35,554 nt of DNA from positions 1-35,554 of the forward strand of contig JAJPKK010000286.1 in NCBI GenBank assembly GCA_021323775.1. The letters are read 5' to 3'. Positions 8,609 through 15,986 of this stretch are shown one piece after another (within the stretch, counting starts at the first letter, position 1; every line of letters starts with the position of its first letter). Source of the DNA: Hyphomicrobiales bacterium (GTDB lineage Bacteria > Pseudomonadota > Alphaproteobacteria > Rhizobiales > Xanthobacteraceae). The notes beneath the pieces are model-generated. The model ran no database searches. It saw only the letters and a list, made by a program, of their open reading frames with translations, and was not told the origin of the DNA. The position numbers and the translations under genes are program-made.

Positions 8609-9274
8609 TCAGCTCTTGAGCATTGGCGCAATGACCTTGTCCAGTTCTTCAATCGACATCGCGCCCGAGTGCTTTTCGCCATTGATGTAGAAAGTCGGCG
8701 TCGCTTCGACCTTGAACATCTTCGTGCCCCGGTCCCGCATCTGCTGGACCTTGGAGAGAAGATCCTTGTCGTTGATGCACGCATCGAAGCTCTTTTCGGT
8801 GAAGCCGGCCTGCGCGGCGATGGCGCGCAGCGGCGGCAGCGGTTCCCGTACGGCCCATTTCTGCTGCTGGGCAAAGAGGGTTTCGATCAGCGGGTAGTAT
8901 TTGTCCTTTCCGGCGCACCGCGCAAGCATGAACGCCGCGGCGGCAAGGCCGTCGAGCGGGTATTCCCGCATGATGTACCTCACCTTGCCAGTGTCGATAT
9001 ATTTCTCCTTCAGCTTCGGGAAGGTGTTGACCGCGAAGGCGGCGCAATGCGGGCACGTCATCGAGGCATATTCGATGATCGTGACGGGTGCGGTGGGTGA
9101 GCCCATCGGGATGTCGTCAAGGGCCCCTTTAGCCTCCAACTCGAGCACCGAGAAGGTTTGCGCCTCCGCGCGCCCGCCACGCCCGTTGAATGTCTCGAAG
9201 ACGCCAAAACTGCCGACCGCGCCCAGCGCCAGTGCGGCCGAGGTGCTTGTCACAAGTTGCCGGCGGGTAATCAT
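8609..9274 (-). CDS. DsbA family thiol:disulphide protein (thioredoxin fold)
   Basis: A 221-residue exported protein. The start MITRRQLVTS is chosen because AGGGAGA lies just upstream and a signal sequence follows; the TRRQLVT motif then a hydrophobic run resembles a Tat signal. The thioredoxin fold carries the active site CPHC at 74-77 in YASMTCPHCAAF and the cis-proline loop EATPTFYING near the C-terminus, where the extra Cys pair seen in some homologues is missing. It belongs to the DsbA/BdbD-like group that oxidises or isomerises periplasmic thiols. It is 110 bases downstream of the DUF721 gene on the same strand and upstream of smc, an order I associate with Bradyrhizobium-type genomes. 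Confidence 0.88.
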   Translation of the reverse strand: MITRRQLVTSTSAALALGAVGSFGVFETFNGRGGRAEAQTFSVLELEAKGALDDIPMGSPTAPVTIIEYASMTCPHCAAFAVNTFPKLKEKYIDTGKVRYIMREYPLDGLAAAAFMLARCAGKDKYYPLIETLFAQQQKWAVREPLPPLRAIAAQAGFTEKSFDACINDKDLLSKVQQMRDRGTKMFKVEATPTFYINGEKHSGAMSIEELDKVIAPMLKS

Positions 9275-9384
9275 CGGACTAATCTCCCTTGTTCGCGCTC
9301 GAACATAGTGGAATTTTTCAAAACCGGTAGCCCTTTCGCGGAACCAACGCAATCTCGCGACGGAATGCGGCGGCAACTGGCCGT

Positions 9385-9855
9385 TCACGTTCGTTTGATG
9401 GCTGCGCCAAGGCGGCCCAGGGCGGCCCGCAGCCCTTCGTCGGCGATGCCCGCCATTTCCGCCGCAACGGCAGCCGCGGCGCCGTCATCGATCTTCGGCC
9501 GCGGCTCCCGGCGGCGCCGCGTCAGCGGCGCCTGCCGCAATGCGAGCCTGTCGACCGCCCGCCAGCCCAGATAGCGGTTGACGCGTTCGAGGATCAACCC
9601 GCCCAAATGCTGAATTTCCAGGGCTGCGGGTCCGTCTACGCGCAGCACCAGCGTGGCGGGCGGAGCTTCATCGGGGTCGCGGCTCCTGACCCATTGCATG
9701 CGAACTGGTTCGGCCAGGGCGGCTATCTCCGGTCCCACGATCTCGTCCCAATGGGTCACGATCTCGCACGACGTGAAGCCCTGGCGCGCAAATACGTCGG
9801 CGACGCATATGGACACCAGCTCGGCCAGCGGCTTTGGGGAGAAACGCTTGTTCAT
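9385..9855 (-). CDS. DUF721 (DciA-like) protein
   Basis: About 156 residues from MNKRFSPKPLAELV. The family core is clear: PLAELVS...ADVFARQGF, then THWDEIVGPEIAALAEPVRM, then TLVLRVDGPAALEIQHLGGLILERVNRYLG. DUF721 proteins include DciA, which loads or partners the replicative helicase DnaB in bacteria lacking DnaC; alphaproteobacterial members are presumed to do the same. The basic, low-complexity C-terminal part (TRRRREPRPK) is variable. The start is uncertain: 9855 lacks a good ribosome-binding site and an in-frame GTG at 9891 would add 12 residues. It is divergent from mutY with only about 30 bases between the two starts. Confidence 0.82.
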   Translation of the reverse strand: MNKRFSPKPLAELVSICVADVFARQGFTSCEIVTHWDEIVGPEIAALAEPVRMQWVRSRDPDEAPPATLVLRVDGPAALEIQHLGGLILERVNRYLGWRAVDRLALRQAPLTRRRREPRPKIDDGAAAAVAAEMAGIADEGLRAALGRLGAAIKRT

Positions 9856-9884
9856 TGCAGCCGGGTCTGCCACATCGGTTGGCC

Positions 9885-11243
9885 ATGACACTACCAGACC
9901 GAACCAGCGCCAAGAAAGGCCGCACACGCCGGACGCCCGGCAATTCCCGGAATTCTTTGCATCCCGGCGCGTCTGGCTCCTCTCGATCGAAACCGGCTGT
10001 TGCCGGTTCCGATCGCCCGATCCGGTGGCCGAAATCCACGAACACGCGGTTTTTGCCGGGGGAGGGTCGGGGTGGTGGAGGGCCGGGCGATCGGTCAGCG
10101 GCACTGCCCCCGGCCGCGCCCGCCACCCCGGCCGCCTCCCCGCAAGGGGGAACAGATGAGCGCGCAGCCGCCCTCCTCTGCTGGTTCGACCGCCATCGCC
10201 GCGTCCTGCCGTGGCGGGCGCCCCGAGGCGAGACCGCCGATCCCTACCGGGTGTGGGTGTCGGAAATCATGCTGCAGCAGACCACCGTCAAGGCGGTCAC
10301 CCCGTACTATCGGCGATTTATGGCGGCGTTCCCCACGGTAGAGGCGCTGGCGCAGGCCGATATCGAGGATGTGCTGAAACTCTGGGCCGGGCTCGGTTAC
10401 TATGCGCGCGCCCGTAATCTCCATGCCTGCGCCAGGGCGGTTGTGGCGCGCGGTTCCTTCCCGGACTGCGAGGAGGAGCTGCTGCAATTGCCCGGGATCG
10501 GCCCCTACACGGCCGCCGCCATAGCGGCCATTGCGTTCGATCGCAAGGCGAGCCCGGTCGACGGCAACGCGGAGCGGGTGATCGTTCGCCTGTTTGCGGT
10601 CGAACAGGAATTACCGGACGCCAAGCCGGCAATTCGCGAGCTCGCCGCCGACCTCTATCCCGCCCGCCGGCCCGGCGACTTCGCCCAGGCCATGATGGAT
10701 CTCGGCGCGACCGTCTGCACCCCGAAGGCGCCGGCCTGCGGAGCGTGCCCGTTCGCCGGTTCATGTGCGGCGCTGGCGCGGGGCGATGCGGAATCCTTTC
10801 CCCGCAAGAAGAAGAAGCCCGAGCGCCGCCTGCGCCGAGGCGTCGCTTTCGTGGCGATTCGCGCCGATGGCCATGTGCTGGTGCGCCGCCGCGCCCCCAA
10901 CGGTCTGCTGGGCGGCATGACCGAAGTGCCAACAACCGAATGGAGCAGCGATTTTGTTCCTGCGGATGCCGCCGCAGACGCGCCGCGGTTCTCTGCGCCG
11001 CCCGGCAGGCGCGAAGCCGCCGTCAGCGCTTCGCTTAAAGTTTCCTGGCGCCGGGTTCCCGGCGTCATCAATCACGTGTTCACGCATTTTCCGCTGGAGC
11101 TTGTCGTGCTCCGCGCGCGTTTGCCCAAATCCGCGGTCGCGCCAAAGGGCATGTACTGGATCGACCGTCAAAGCATCGCCAGCGCTGCCCTTCCCAGCGT
11201 GATGCGCAAGGTGGTGTCTCACGCGCTCGGCGAGCAGTCATAG
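9885..11243 (+). CDS. mutY: Adenine DNA glycosylase MutY, with abnormal N-terminus
   Basis: Removes adenine opposite 8-oxoguanine in base excision repair. Counting from ATG 9885 (452 aa), the catalytic domain begins near residue 92 (ERAAALL...LPWR). The catalytic Glu is in SEIMLQQTT (about 127), the helix-hairpin-helix is LPGIGPYTAAAI with the Asp in PVDGNAERV, and the Fe-S ligands are in CTPKAPACGACPFAGSC (C-X6-C-X2-C-X5-C). A NUDIX-like C-terminal domain that reads 8-oxoG follows. The first 91 residues are not typical of MutY: they are basic and then Gly/Pro/Ala-rich because the frame crosses a palindromic repeat. An ATG at 10156 with a fine Shine-Dalgarno is one base out of frame with the catalytic domain, so the true start is doubtful. 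Confidence 0.92.
   Translation: MTLPDRTSAKKGRTRRTPGNSRNSLHPGASGSSRSKPAVAGSDRPIRWPKSTNTRFLPGEGRGGGGPGDRSAALPPAAPATPAASPQGGTDERAAALLCWFDRHRRVLPWRAPRGETADPYRVWVSEIMLQQTTVKAVTPYYRRFMAAFPTVEALAQADIEDVLKLWAGLGYYARARNLHACARAVVARGSFPDCEEELLQLPGIGPYTAAAIAAIAFDRKASPVDGNAERVIVRLFAVEQELPDAKPAIRELAADLYPARRPGDFAQAMMDLGATVCTPKAPACGACPFAGSCAALARGDAESFPRKKKKPERRLRRGVAFVAIRADGHVLVRRRAPNGLLGGMTEVPTTEWSSDFVPADAAADAPRFSAPPGRREAAVSASLKVSWRRVPGVINHVFTHFPLELVVLRARLPKSAVAPKGMYWIDRQSIASAALPSVMRKVVSHALGEQS
10055..10150. repeat. Palindromic repeat element at the 5' end of mutY
   Basis: The left arm (GGGGAGGGTCGGGGTGG, 10059-10075) is answered by a right arm (10123-10141) that is its near reverse complement with a 2-base insertion, followed by a small hairpin TCCCC-GCAA-GGGGGA. 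GGGGAGGG/CCCTCCCC palindromes with a CGCAAG loop are typical dispersed intergenic elements in this bacterial group. The mutY frame passes straight through it as a Gly-rich then Pro/Ala-rich linker (about residues 57-89). It resembles the element inside rlmJ at 30655-30700. Confidence 0.7.
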
Positions 11244-11342
11244 GGTTGAGCGAAGCCCGGGGCGGCGTTGCCGCGTGGAGGGGGTAGTCCCGGACTCTGC
11301 GGCACTCAATCGAGGCTGCCCGGCAAGGGCGAAGCCTGCCCC
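11241..11342. repeat. Dispersed repeat relic (GGTTGAGCG family)
   Basis: Starts at the mutY stop with AGGGTTGAGCGAAGCCCGGG and contains TGCCGCGTGG, AGGGG and TCCCGGA in the same order as the copy at about 28167-28250. It carries no coding potential. It fills most of the gap between mutY and the aldolase-like gene. Confidence 0.55.
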
Positions 11343-11437
11343 CCAACGGGTTATTCCCGTCGAACGAAATCCGCTTTAGACTGAATTATTCGGCTTCCCT
11401 CCCAACCGCTGTTCGCCATCACTCCCCGCAGAATCTC

Positions 11438-12211
11438 ATGAGCGACCTCTCTGCCTTGGTGCGCGACCTCGTGGTCGCCAACCGCATCCTGGCCCGCGAA
11501 AATGTGGTGGACGCCTACGGTCACGTCAGCGTGCGCCATCCCGACAATCCGCATCGATTTTTGCTTGCAGCATCGGTCGCGCCCGAGATGGTCGAGGAAG
11601 GCCACATCATCGAGTTCAATCTCGATTGCACGCCGGTGCGCGATGACGGCCGTCCGCTTTATCACGAGCGCTTCATTCACGGCGGCATCTACGAGACGCG
11701 GCCGGATGTGCAGGCCGTCGTGCATGCCCATGCGGAGGACGTGCTGCCGTTCTCGATCTCCGTAACGCCGCTCCGCCCCGTCATCCATTCGGGCAGCTTC
11801 ATGGGCGCCCATGTGCCGGTCTGGTATATGGCGGACCGGTTCGGATGCAGCACCAACATGCTGGTCACCAACATGGAACACGCCCGCGACCTCGCCCACT
11901 GCCTCGGCCCCAACAAGGTCGTCCTGATGCGCGGCCATGGCTTTTCCGCGGCGGCGGGATCGCTGATCGAGGTGGTGCGGATGGCGGTCTATGTGCCGCG
12001 CAACGCGCGTGTGCAGATGAACGCGCTGCGCCTCGGGGGCGACATCAAGCCGCTCCACGACGGCGAGATCGCCGCCCGCGACGGCGGCTACAAGCCCTAT
12101 TCGCTGGAGACCCGTCGCGCCTGGATTTATTGGGCGCGCAAGGCGGGCTGCGGCCATCTCGTCGCGGAACAGCCGGCTGATCATGTGCATAAGCCGTGGG
12201 GATCCGAGTGA
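11438..12211 (+). CDS. Class II aldolase/adducin family protein
   Basis: A 257-residue soluble protein of the fuculose-1-phosphate aldolase / ribulose-5-phosphate 4-epimerase fold. The Zn ligands are visible: HAHAED (His96, His98) and the His of RGHGFS (167), with a catalytic-type Glu at about 77 in HERFIHGGIYETRPD. The N-terminus (LVVANRILARENVVDAYGHV) matches the family pattern in which a Gly-His-Val/Ile-Ser segment binds substrate. Substrate cannot be read from sequence; members act on sugar phosphates or decarboxylate hydroxylated acids. It is the first of three co-directional genes, about 107 bases upstream of pmtA, which suggests but does not prove an operon. Confidence 0.88.
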   Translation: MSDLSALVRDLVVANRILARENVVDAYGHVSVRHPDNPHRFLLAASVAPEMVEEGHIIEFNLDCTPVRDDGRPLYHERFIHGGIYETRPDVQAVVHAHAEDVLPFSISVTPLRPVIHSGSFMGAHVPVWYMADRFGCSTNMLVTNMEHARDLAHCLGPNKVVLMRGHGFSAAAGSLIEVVRMAVYVPRNARVQMNALRLGGDIKPLHDGEIAARDGGYKPYSLETRRAWIYWARKAGCGHLVAEQPADHVHKPWGSE

Positions 12212-12318
12212 TCGCCCCATGACCCGGGCTATCGTGAATCAAACATGTGCGGCCCGGACCGGGAGATGGTAAACGGACGCAGGAAGAGGTGGTAAGGGAA
12301 TGCAGGAAGGAGCGATTC

Positions 12319-13020
12319 ATGACCGTCTCATTACACCATGAACTCGACAAGCAGACCGTGACGAAAGCCTATGCGCGATGGGCGCCGGTTTACGATCTGG
12401 TGTTTGGAGCGGTGTTTGAGCGCGGCCGCCAGGCGGCCATCGAGGCCGCCGAGCGGATCGGGGGGCGCATTCTTGAGGTCGGCGTTGGCACGGGCATCTC
12501 GTTGCCCGACTATTCTCGCGCCAACCGCATTTGCGGCGTCGATATCTCCGAGCCGATGCTGCGCAAAGCTCGGGAACGCGCGGCTGCGCTCGGCATGACC
12601 AATGTCGAGGGCCTCTGGGTCATGGATGCCGAGCACCTCGCCTTTCCTGATGAATCTTTCGACGTGGTGGTGGCGCAATATGTGATCACGACGGTGCCGA
12701 ATCCGGAGGCAACGCTGGACGAATTCGCCAGGGTGCTCAAACCCGGCGGCGAGATCGTGCTGGTCAGCCGCGTGGGCGCCGAAGCCGGATTGCGGCGTGC
12801 GCTGGAGAAGTGGTTCGCCCCGGCGGCCCGAAAACTCGGCTGGCGCACCGAATTCTCCTGGCGGCGCTACGCGGATTGGGCCAGCCGCACGAGCGATATG
12901 CGGCTCGCCGAACGCCGCGCTATGCCGCCTTTCGGCCATTTCGCGCTGATCCGCTTCGCCAAGCGCGGGAAATCGGCGATCGACCGGCGGGAGCGTCCGA
13001 TCATCCGTACGGCCGTATAG
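12319..13020 (+). CDS. pmtA: Phosphatidylethanolamine N-methyltransferase PmtA
   Basis: A 233-residue SAM-dependent methyltransferase that matches the bacterial PmtA pattern known from Bradyrhizobium and Rhodobacter: VTKAYARWAPVYDLVFG near the N-terminus, motif I ILEVGVGTGISLPDYS at 51-66, CGVDISEPMLRKA, then VVAQYVITTVPNPEATLDEF and RVLKPGGEIVLVSR. PmtA methylates phosphatidylethanolamine up to three times to make phosphatidylcholine at the inner membrane. The ATG at 12319 is chosen over the ATG at 12247 because AAGGAG precedes it and it agrees with the family N-terminus. Genomes of this group often hold several Pmt paralogues with different methylation steps; which one this is cannot be told here. 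Confidence 0.87.
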   Translation: MTVSLHHELDKQTVTKAYARWAPVYDLVFGAVFERGRQAAIEAAERIGGRILEVGVGTGISLPDYSRANRICGVDISEPMLRKARERAAALGMTNVEGLWVMDAEHLAFPDESFDVVVAQYVITTVPNPEATLDEFARVLKPGGEIVLVSRVGAEAGLRRALEKWFAPAARKLGWRTEFSWRRYADWASRTSDMRLAERRAMPPFGHFALIRFAKRGKSAIDRRERPIIRTAV

Positions 13021-13028
13021 TTGAGCCT

Positions 13029-13084
13029 GGAGCGCGGGCGTCCTGCCCGCATCTTCACGGCGGCGGGCGAGACCTCCGCGCTCC
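13029..13084. repeat. Palindromic repeat, family B, copy 1
   Basis: Starts 8 bases after the pmtA stop and is bounded by a perfect 9-bp inverted repeat (GGAGCGCGG / CCGCGCTCC). Its inner segment GGGCGTCCTGCCCGC then TCTTCAC recurs, inverted, at 28263-28333, and a shorter related piece lies near 33082-33100. It could serve as the 3' stem-loop of the pmtA transcript. Confidence 0.75.
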
Positions 13085-13167
13085 GGGAAGCGAATTTTTC
13101 TCCCCTGTCATGTGCCTTCAATAGAATCGCAATACAGATGAAGGATTGGCGTGGAATGGGGAGAATC

Positions 13168-13806
13168 ATGAAAGACTTCCTCGAGGCTCTCAGAGTGCAG
13201 CGGTGGGACGACCATCGCTACTACCATCACAGTCGGATCAACCAGTCCCTTCACCTGGTCAGCGCCGTCAGCTTCCTGTTCGCCTATGTGATGGTATTCA
13301 AAGACCCCGCCATGTCGGCGTTAATCGGTTGGCTTCTGGCAATGACGAGCCGGCAAATCGGGCACTTCTTCTTCGAGCCCAAAGACTACGATGTCGTCAA
13401 TCAGGCCACTCACGAGTATAAGGAAGAGATCAAGGTCGGGTATAATCTCCGGCGCAAGGTCGTGCTGCTGGCGATCTGGGCGGCGTCGCCGTTGCCGCTG
13501 CGTTTCGACCCGACCTATTTCGGCATCTTCAAGCCCCACGCTAACGGCGCCGAGCTGGTGCGGCACATCGCCCAGATCTGGCTTGTCGTCGGCGCCGGCG
13601 GCGTGCTGTTCCGCACGGTGCAGCTTTTCTTCCTCAAGGATATCCGGACCGGGCTGGTTTGGGCCGCCAAAATCCTCACGGACCCGTTCCACGACATCGT
13701 GCTTTACCACAAAGCGCCGTTGTGCCTGCTCCAAGGCGAGTTGCTTGATCCCCATCTGAGCGACGGGTACGAGGAAGACCCGGAGGAGGTCCCGAGAGCA
13801 AGTTGA
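13168..13806 (+). CDS. DUF962/Mpo1-like integral membrane protein
   Basis: A 212-residue membrane protein beginning MKDFLEALRV; the start is chosen for the GGGGAGA upstream. Hydrophobic segments lie near 31-44, 49-61, 92-107 and about 130-155. Two polar motifs stand out: YYHHSRINQSLHL (residues 18-30) and SRQIGHFFFEP (61-71). The pattern H..RIN..LH followed by GH..FE..P resembles DUF962 proteins, whose yeast member Mpo1 is an iron-dependent dioxygenase that alpha-oxidises 2-hydroxy fatty acids. The match is by motif reading only. It follows pmtA by about 150 bases on the same strand, consistent with a membrane-lipid role. The acidic C-terminus (GYEEDPEEVPRAS) is probably cytosolic. Confidence 0.6.
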   Translation: MKDFLEALRVQRWDDHRYYHHSRINQSLHLVSAVSFLFAYVMVFKDPAMSALIGWLLAMTSRQIGHFFFEPKDYDVVNQATHEYKEEIKVGYNLRRKVVLLAIWAASPLPLRFDPTYFGIFKPHANGAELVRHIAQIWLVVGAGGVLFRTVQLFFLKDIRTGLVWAAKILTDPFHDIVLYHKAPLCLLQGELLDPHLSDGYEEDPEEVPRAS

Positions 13807-14127
13807 ATCTTGAGTGGGTGCAGAAGCCTTAAGGGCGCGCGGCCTTGGCGAGGGCCTTGATCGCTTGGATGCAGTCTTGCGCGCGGCGGCAGCCGGTCAA
13901 GGGCGATTGGCGCGCGTTTAATCGCGCGCCAATCGCCGCTTAAGCGGTCGAGACCCTTGCCGATAACTGCTTCACGTTCGCCGGTTTGGCGCTGTCGAGA
14001 AAAGATTTACTTAATATTGATGCTGTCCTTAGATTCGATTTTCATGGACTTCAGTCACCGGTAGGGTGGGTTGAGCGCAGCGAAACCCACCGCCGGGCTT
14101 GGTGGCGGGGGAAACGCCACACCCGTC
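13807..14127. other. Intergenic region with strong palindrome and possible minus-strand gene relic
   Basis: No intact gene. On the minus strand, codons at about 13942-14007 read SKSFLDSAKPANVKQLSARV and end in TAA directly beside the 15-bp-arm palindrome. A separate minus frame from 14046 reads MKIESKDSINIK and stops. The two could be one short gene broken by a frameshift, but I do not recognise it. The AT-rich patch at 14000-14045 differs from its GC-rich surroundings. Confidence 0.35.
13902..13937. repeat. Perfect 15-bp-arm palindrome
   Basis: GGCGATTGGCGCGCG, loop TTTAAT, then the exact reverse complement. The stem is very stable, but neither strand has a following T-run, so a canonical intrinsic terminator is unlikely. 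It lies between the convergent 3' ends of the DUF962-like gene and the aminotransferase, where a bidirectional transcription barrier or mRNA end-protecting stem would make sense. Confidence 0.85.
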
Positions 14128-14131
14128 CTAC
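14061..14131. repeat. Dispersed repeat, family A (GTAGGGTGGGTTGAGCG), copy 1
   Basis: Begins GTAGGGTGGGTTGAGCGCAG, continues CGAAACCCACC (inner inverted repeat GGTGGGTT / AACCCACC), and ends in an inverted counterpart ACCCGTCCTAC. It is nearly identical in its first 34 bases to 16867-16900. Its right end supplies the stop codon of the aminotransferase gene (14128-14130). Confidence 0.75.
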
Positions 14132-15822
14132 AGACCTTTCGACGCGGTCTCCTGCACCCGTCCGGCGAAGCGATGAGCGATCATCTCTTTCAAGATCTCT
14201 CGCTTGATCGATCGGTTCGTCGCCGACGGACTGCACCACCACCAGCCGTCGCGCTCCATTGCCCGGGCCGCCGCGACGAAGCGCTCCGTCACCGCGTCGA
14301 AGTCGCTGTCAGAATAGTTGAGGCTGAAGATCAGGCGGCCGGTCCCGATCCAGCTCAGCGCCAGGCCTTCGGCGTGCAGGTAGTATTGCAGCATCCAGTT
14401 GTAGCGCGACGGCTTCGTATAGCAGACCGTCCAGATCGACGACATGTTGGCCACCTGCACCGGAAGGGACTCTTGCCGCAGGCGCATATTCAGCCGCTTC
14501 GCACGATCGTTCCACCGCTCGTCGAGACCGCGATAAATCTCGACGACCTCCGGTCTGTCCCAGAGCTCCAAGAACTCGTTCATCGCGCCCATGACGACCG
14601 GATGGGAGTTGAACGTCCCGCGCGCAAAGCAGACGTCGGCTGGCCGGTCGTCGCGAAACCGCTTCATCAGATCCTTGCGGCCACACAGGACGCCGATCGG
14701 AAACCCTCCGCCAAGGGTCTTTCCGTATGTCACAAGGTCGGCCCGGACGCCGAAATATTCCTGCGCGCCGCCGCGGGCGAGGCGAAAGCCAACGAAAATC
14801 TCGTCGAAAATCAAGACGATATTTCGCTCCCTGCACACCGCCCGCAGGCGCCTGAGCCAGCCGGCATAGGCTTCCCGGTCGAAGGCCGTGCGCCTCGCCC
14901 CGTCCACCAGCGAGGAGTCGGCGGGCGCGGCTCTGTTCGGGTGCAGCGCCTGAAGCGGATTGACAAGAACGCACGCGATGTTGCGGCGCGTCCGCAGCAA
15001 GCGCAGCGAGTCCTCCGAGAGGTCCTTGAGCGTGTAGGTTTCCCGCGCCGGCAGCGGATTTCCGATGCCCGGCTGCACATCGCCCCACCAGCCATGATAG
15101 GCGCCGCAGAAGCGCACGAGATGTGAGCGGCCGGTATGATATCGCGCGAGCCGCACGGCCTGCATCACGGCTTCGGTCCCGGACATGTGGAAGGAGACTT
15201 CGTCCAGTCCGGAAATCTCCTTCAGACGCTTGACGTTGTCTGCGATGACCGGGTGATACGGCCCCAGCACTGCGCCGAGGTCGCGAACGCGGGCAAGACC
15301 GCGCTCCATCGTCCCTTTGTAGCAGTCATAGCCCAGGAGGTTGACGCCGTACGAGCCGCCGAGATCGTAGAAGCGGTTGCCGTCGAGATCGACGAGCGTC
15401 ACGCCGTCGGATGCGCGCATGAAGGCGCCGATCTTGAGATGCTGGCGCACCAGGCGGCTGTACTGGAACGGCACCCGGTAGGTTTGCGTGAACGCAAGGT
15501 CGGAAATGGCGTCGACGACCTCCGCGGTGCGCCGGTTGGTTTCGCCGAACCGCGAGGCATAAAGCGCCGACAGCCGCATGAAACCATCGCGGCGCCGGGC
15601 GGCGATTTCGGCAGGCGCGCTGTCCGAGCGGAAGAACCGGTCTTCGCCGTATTCGTAGAACGGCACCAAAGAGGCGATGCGCCGCGCAATGCGCGCGTGG
15701 CCATTGAGCGAGGGGTGTTTCGCCCTGGACAACTGCAGGCGCCGTTTCAGCGCGACCAGCGAAGCCGCAACCGCGCCGGCGCCAAGCCCATAAAATGCGA
15801 ATGCAATGCCGCCTATCTCCAT
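14128..15822 (-). CDS. Membrane-anchored class III PLP aminotransferase
   Basis: A 564-residue protein. Residues 4-25 form a hydrophobic helix (FAFYGLGAGAVAASLVAL) expected to anchor it in the inner membrane, unlike usual soluble class III enzymes of 420-460 residues; a linker of about 100 residues precedes the catalytic fold. PLP-binding features: SGTEA (214-218), AYHGWWGD (241-248), the FDEIFVGFR motif with Asp340, and the Schiff-base lysine K368 in TYGKTLGGGFPIG. It resembles glutamate-1-semialdehyde aminomutases, but the anchor and long N-terminus argue for another substrate. It is divergent from the phosphatidylserine decarboxylase gene with 164 bases between starts. GTG 15825 is an alternative start. 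The last codons run into a dispersed repeat. Confidence 0.85.
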   Translation of the reverse strand: MEIGGIAFAFYGLGAGAVAASLVALKRRLQLSRAKHPSLNGHARIARRIASLVPFYEYGEDRFFRSDSAPAEIAARRRDGFMRLSALYASRFGETNRRTAEVVDAISDLAFTQTYRVPFQYSRLVRQHLKIGAFMRASDGVTLVDLDGNRFYDLGGSYGVNLLGYDCYKGTMERGLARVRDLGAVLGPYHPVIADNVKRLKEISGLDEVSFHMSGTEAVMQAVRLARYHTGRSHLVRFCGAYHGWWGDVQPGIGNPLPARETYTLKDLSEDSLRLLRTRRNIACVLVNPLQALHPNRAAPADSSLVDGARRTAFDREAYAGWLRRLRAVCRERNIVLIFDEIFVGFRLARGGAQEYFGVRADLVTYGKTLGGGFPIGVLCGRKDLMKRFRDDRPADVCFARGTFNSHPVVMGAMNEFLELWDRPEVVEIYRGLDERWNDRAKRLNMRLRQESLPVQVANMSSIWTVCYTKPSRYNWMLQYYLHAEGLALSWIGTGRLIFSLNYSDSDFDAVTERFVAAARAMERDGWWWCSPSATNRSIKREILKEMIAHRFAGRVQETASKGL

Positions 15823-15986
15823 CACGTCGGGACCTGCTAAGCCGCTTCGATGAAGCCGATCATATGCGCCCTTCCCTATACCGGTCAGCCATTCCGGAGC
15901 GCCGCAGGAAAAGTGGCGAGCCCGGAGCTAACGCTTCCTGATTCGCACTCAAAATCGCTGAACTAGCGGCGAGAGGTTACGGCATC

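Noticed and set aside
14071-15126. 351-codon plus-strand open frame
   Set aside because: Antisense to the PLP aminotransferase, starts inside a dispersed repeat, no recognisable motif.
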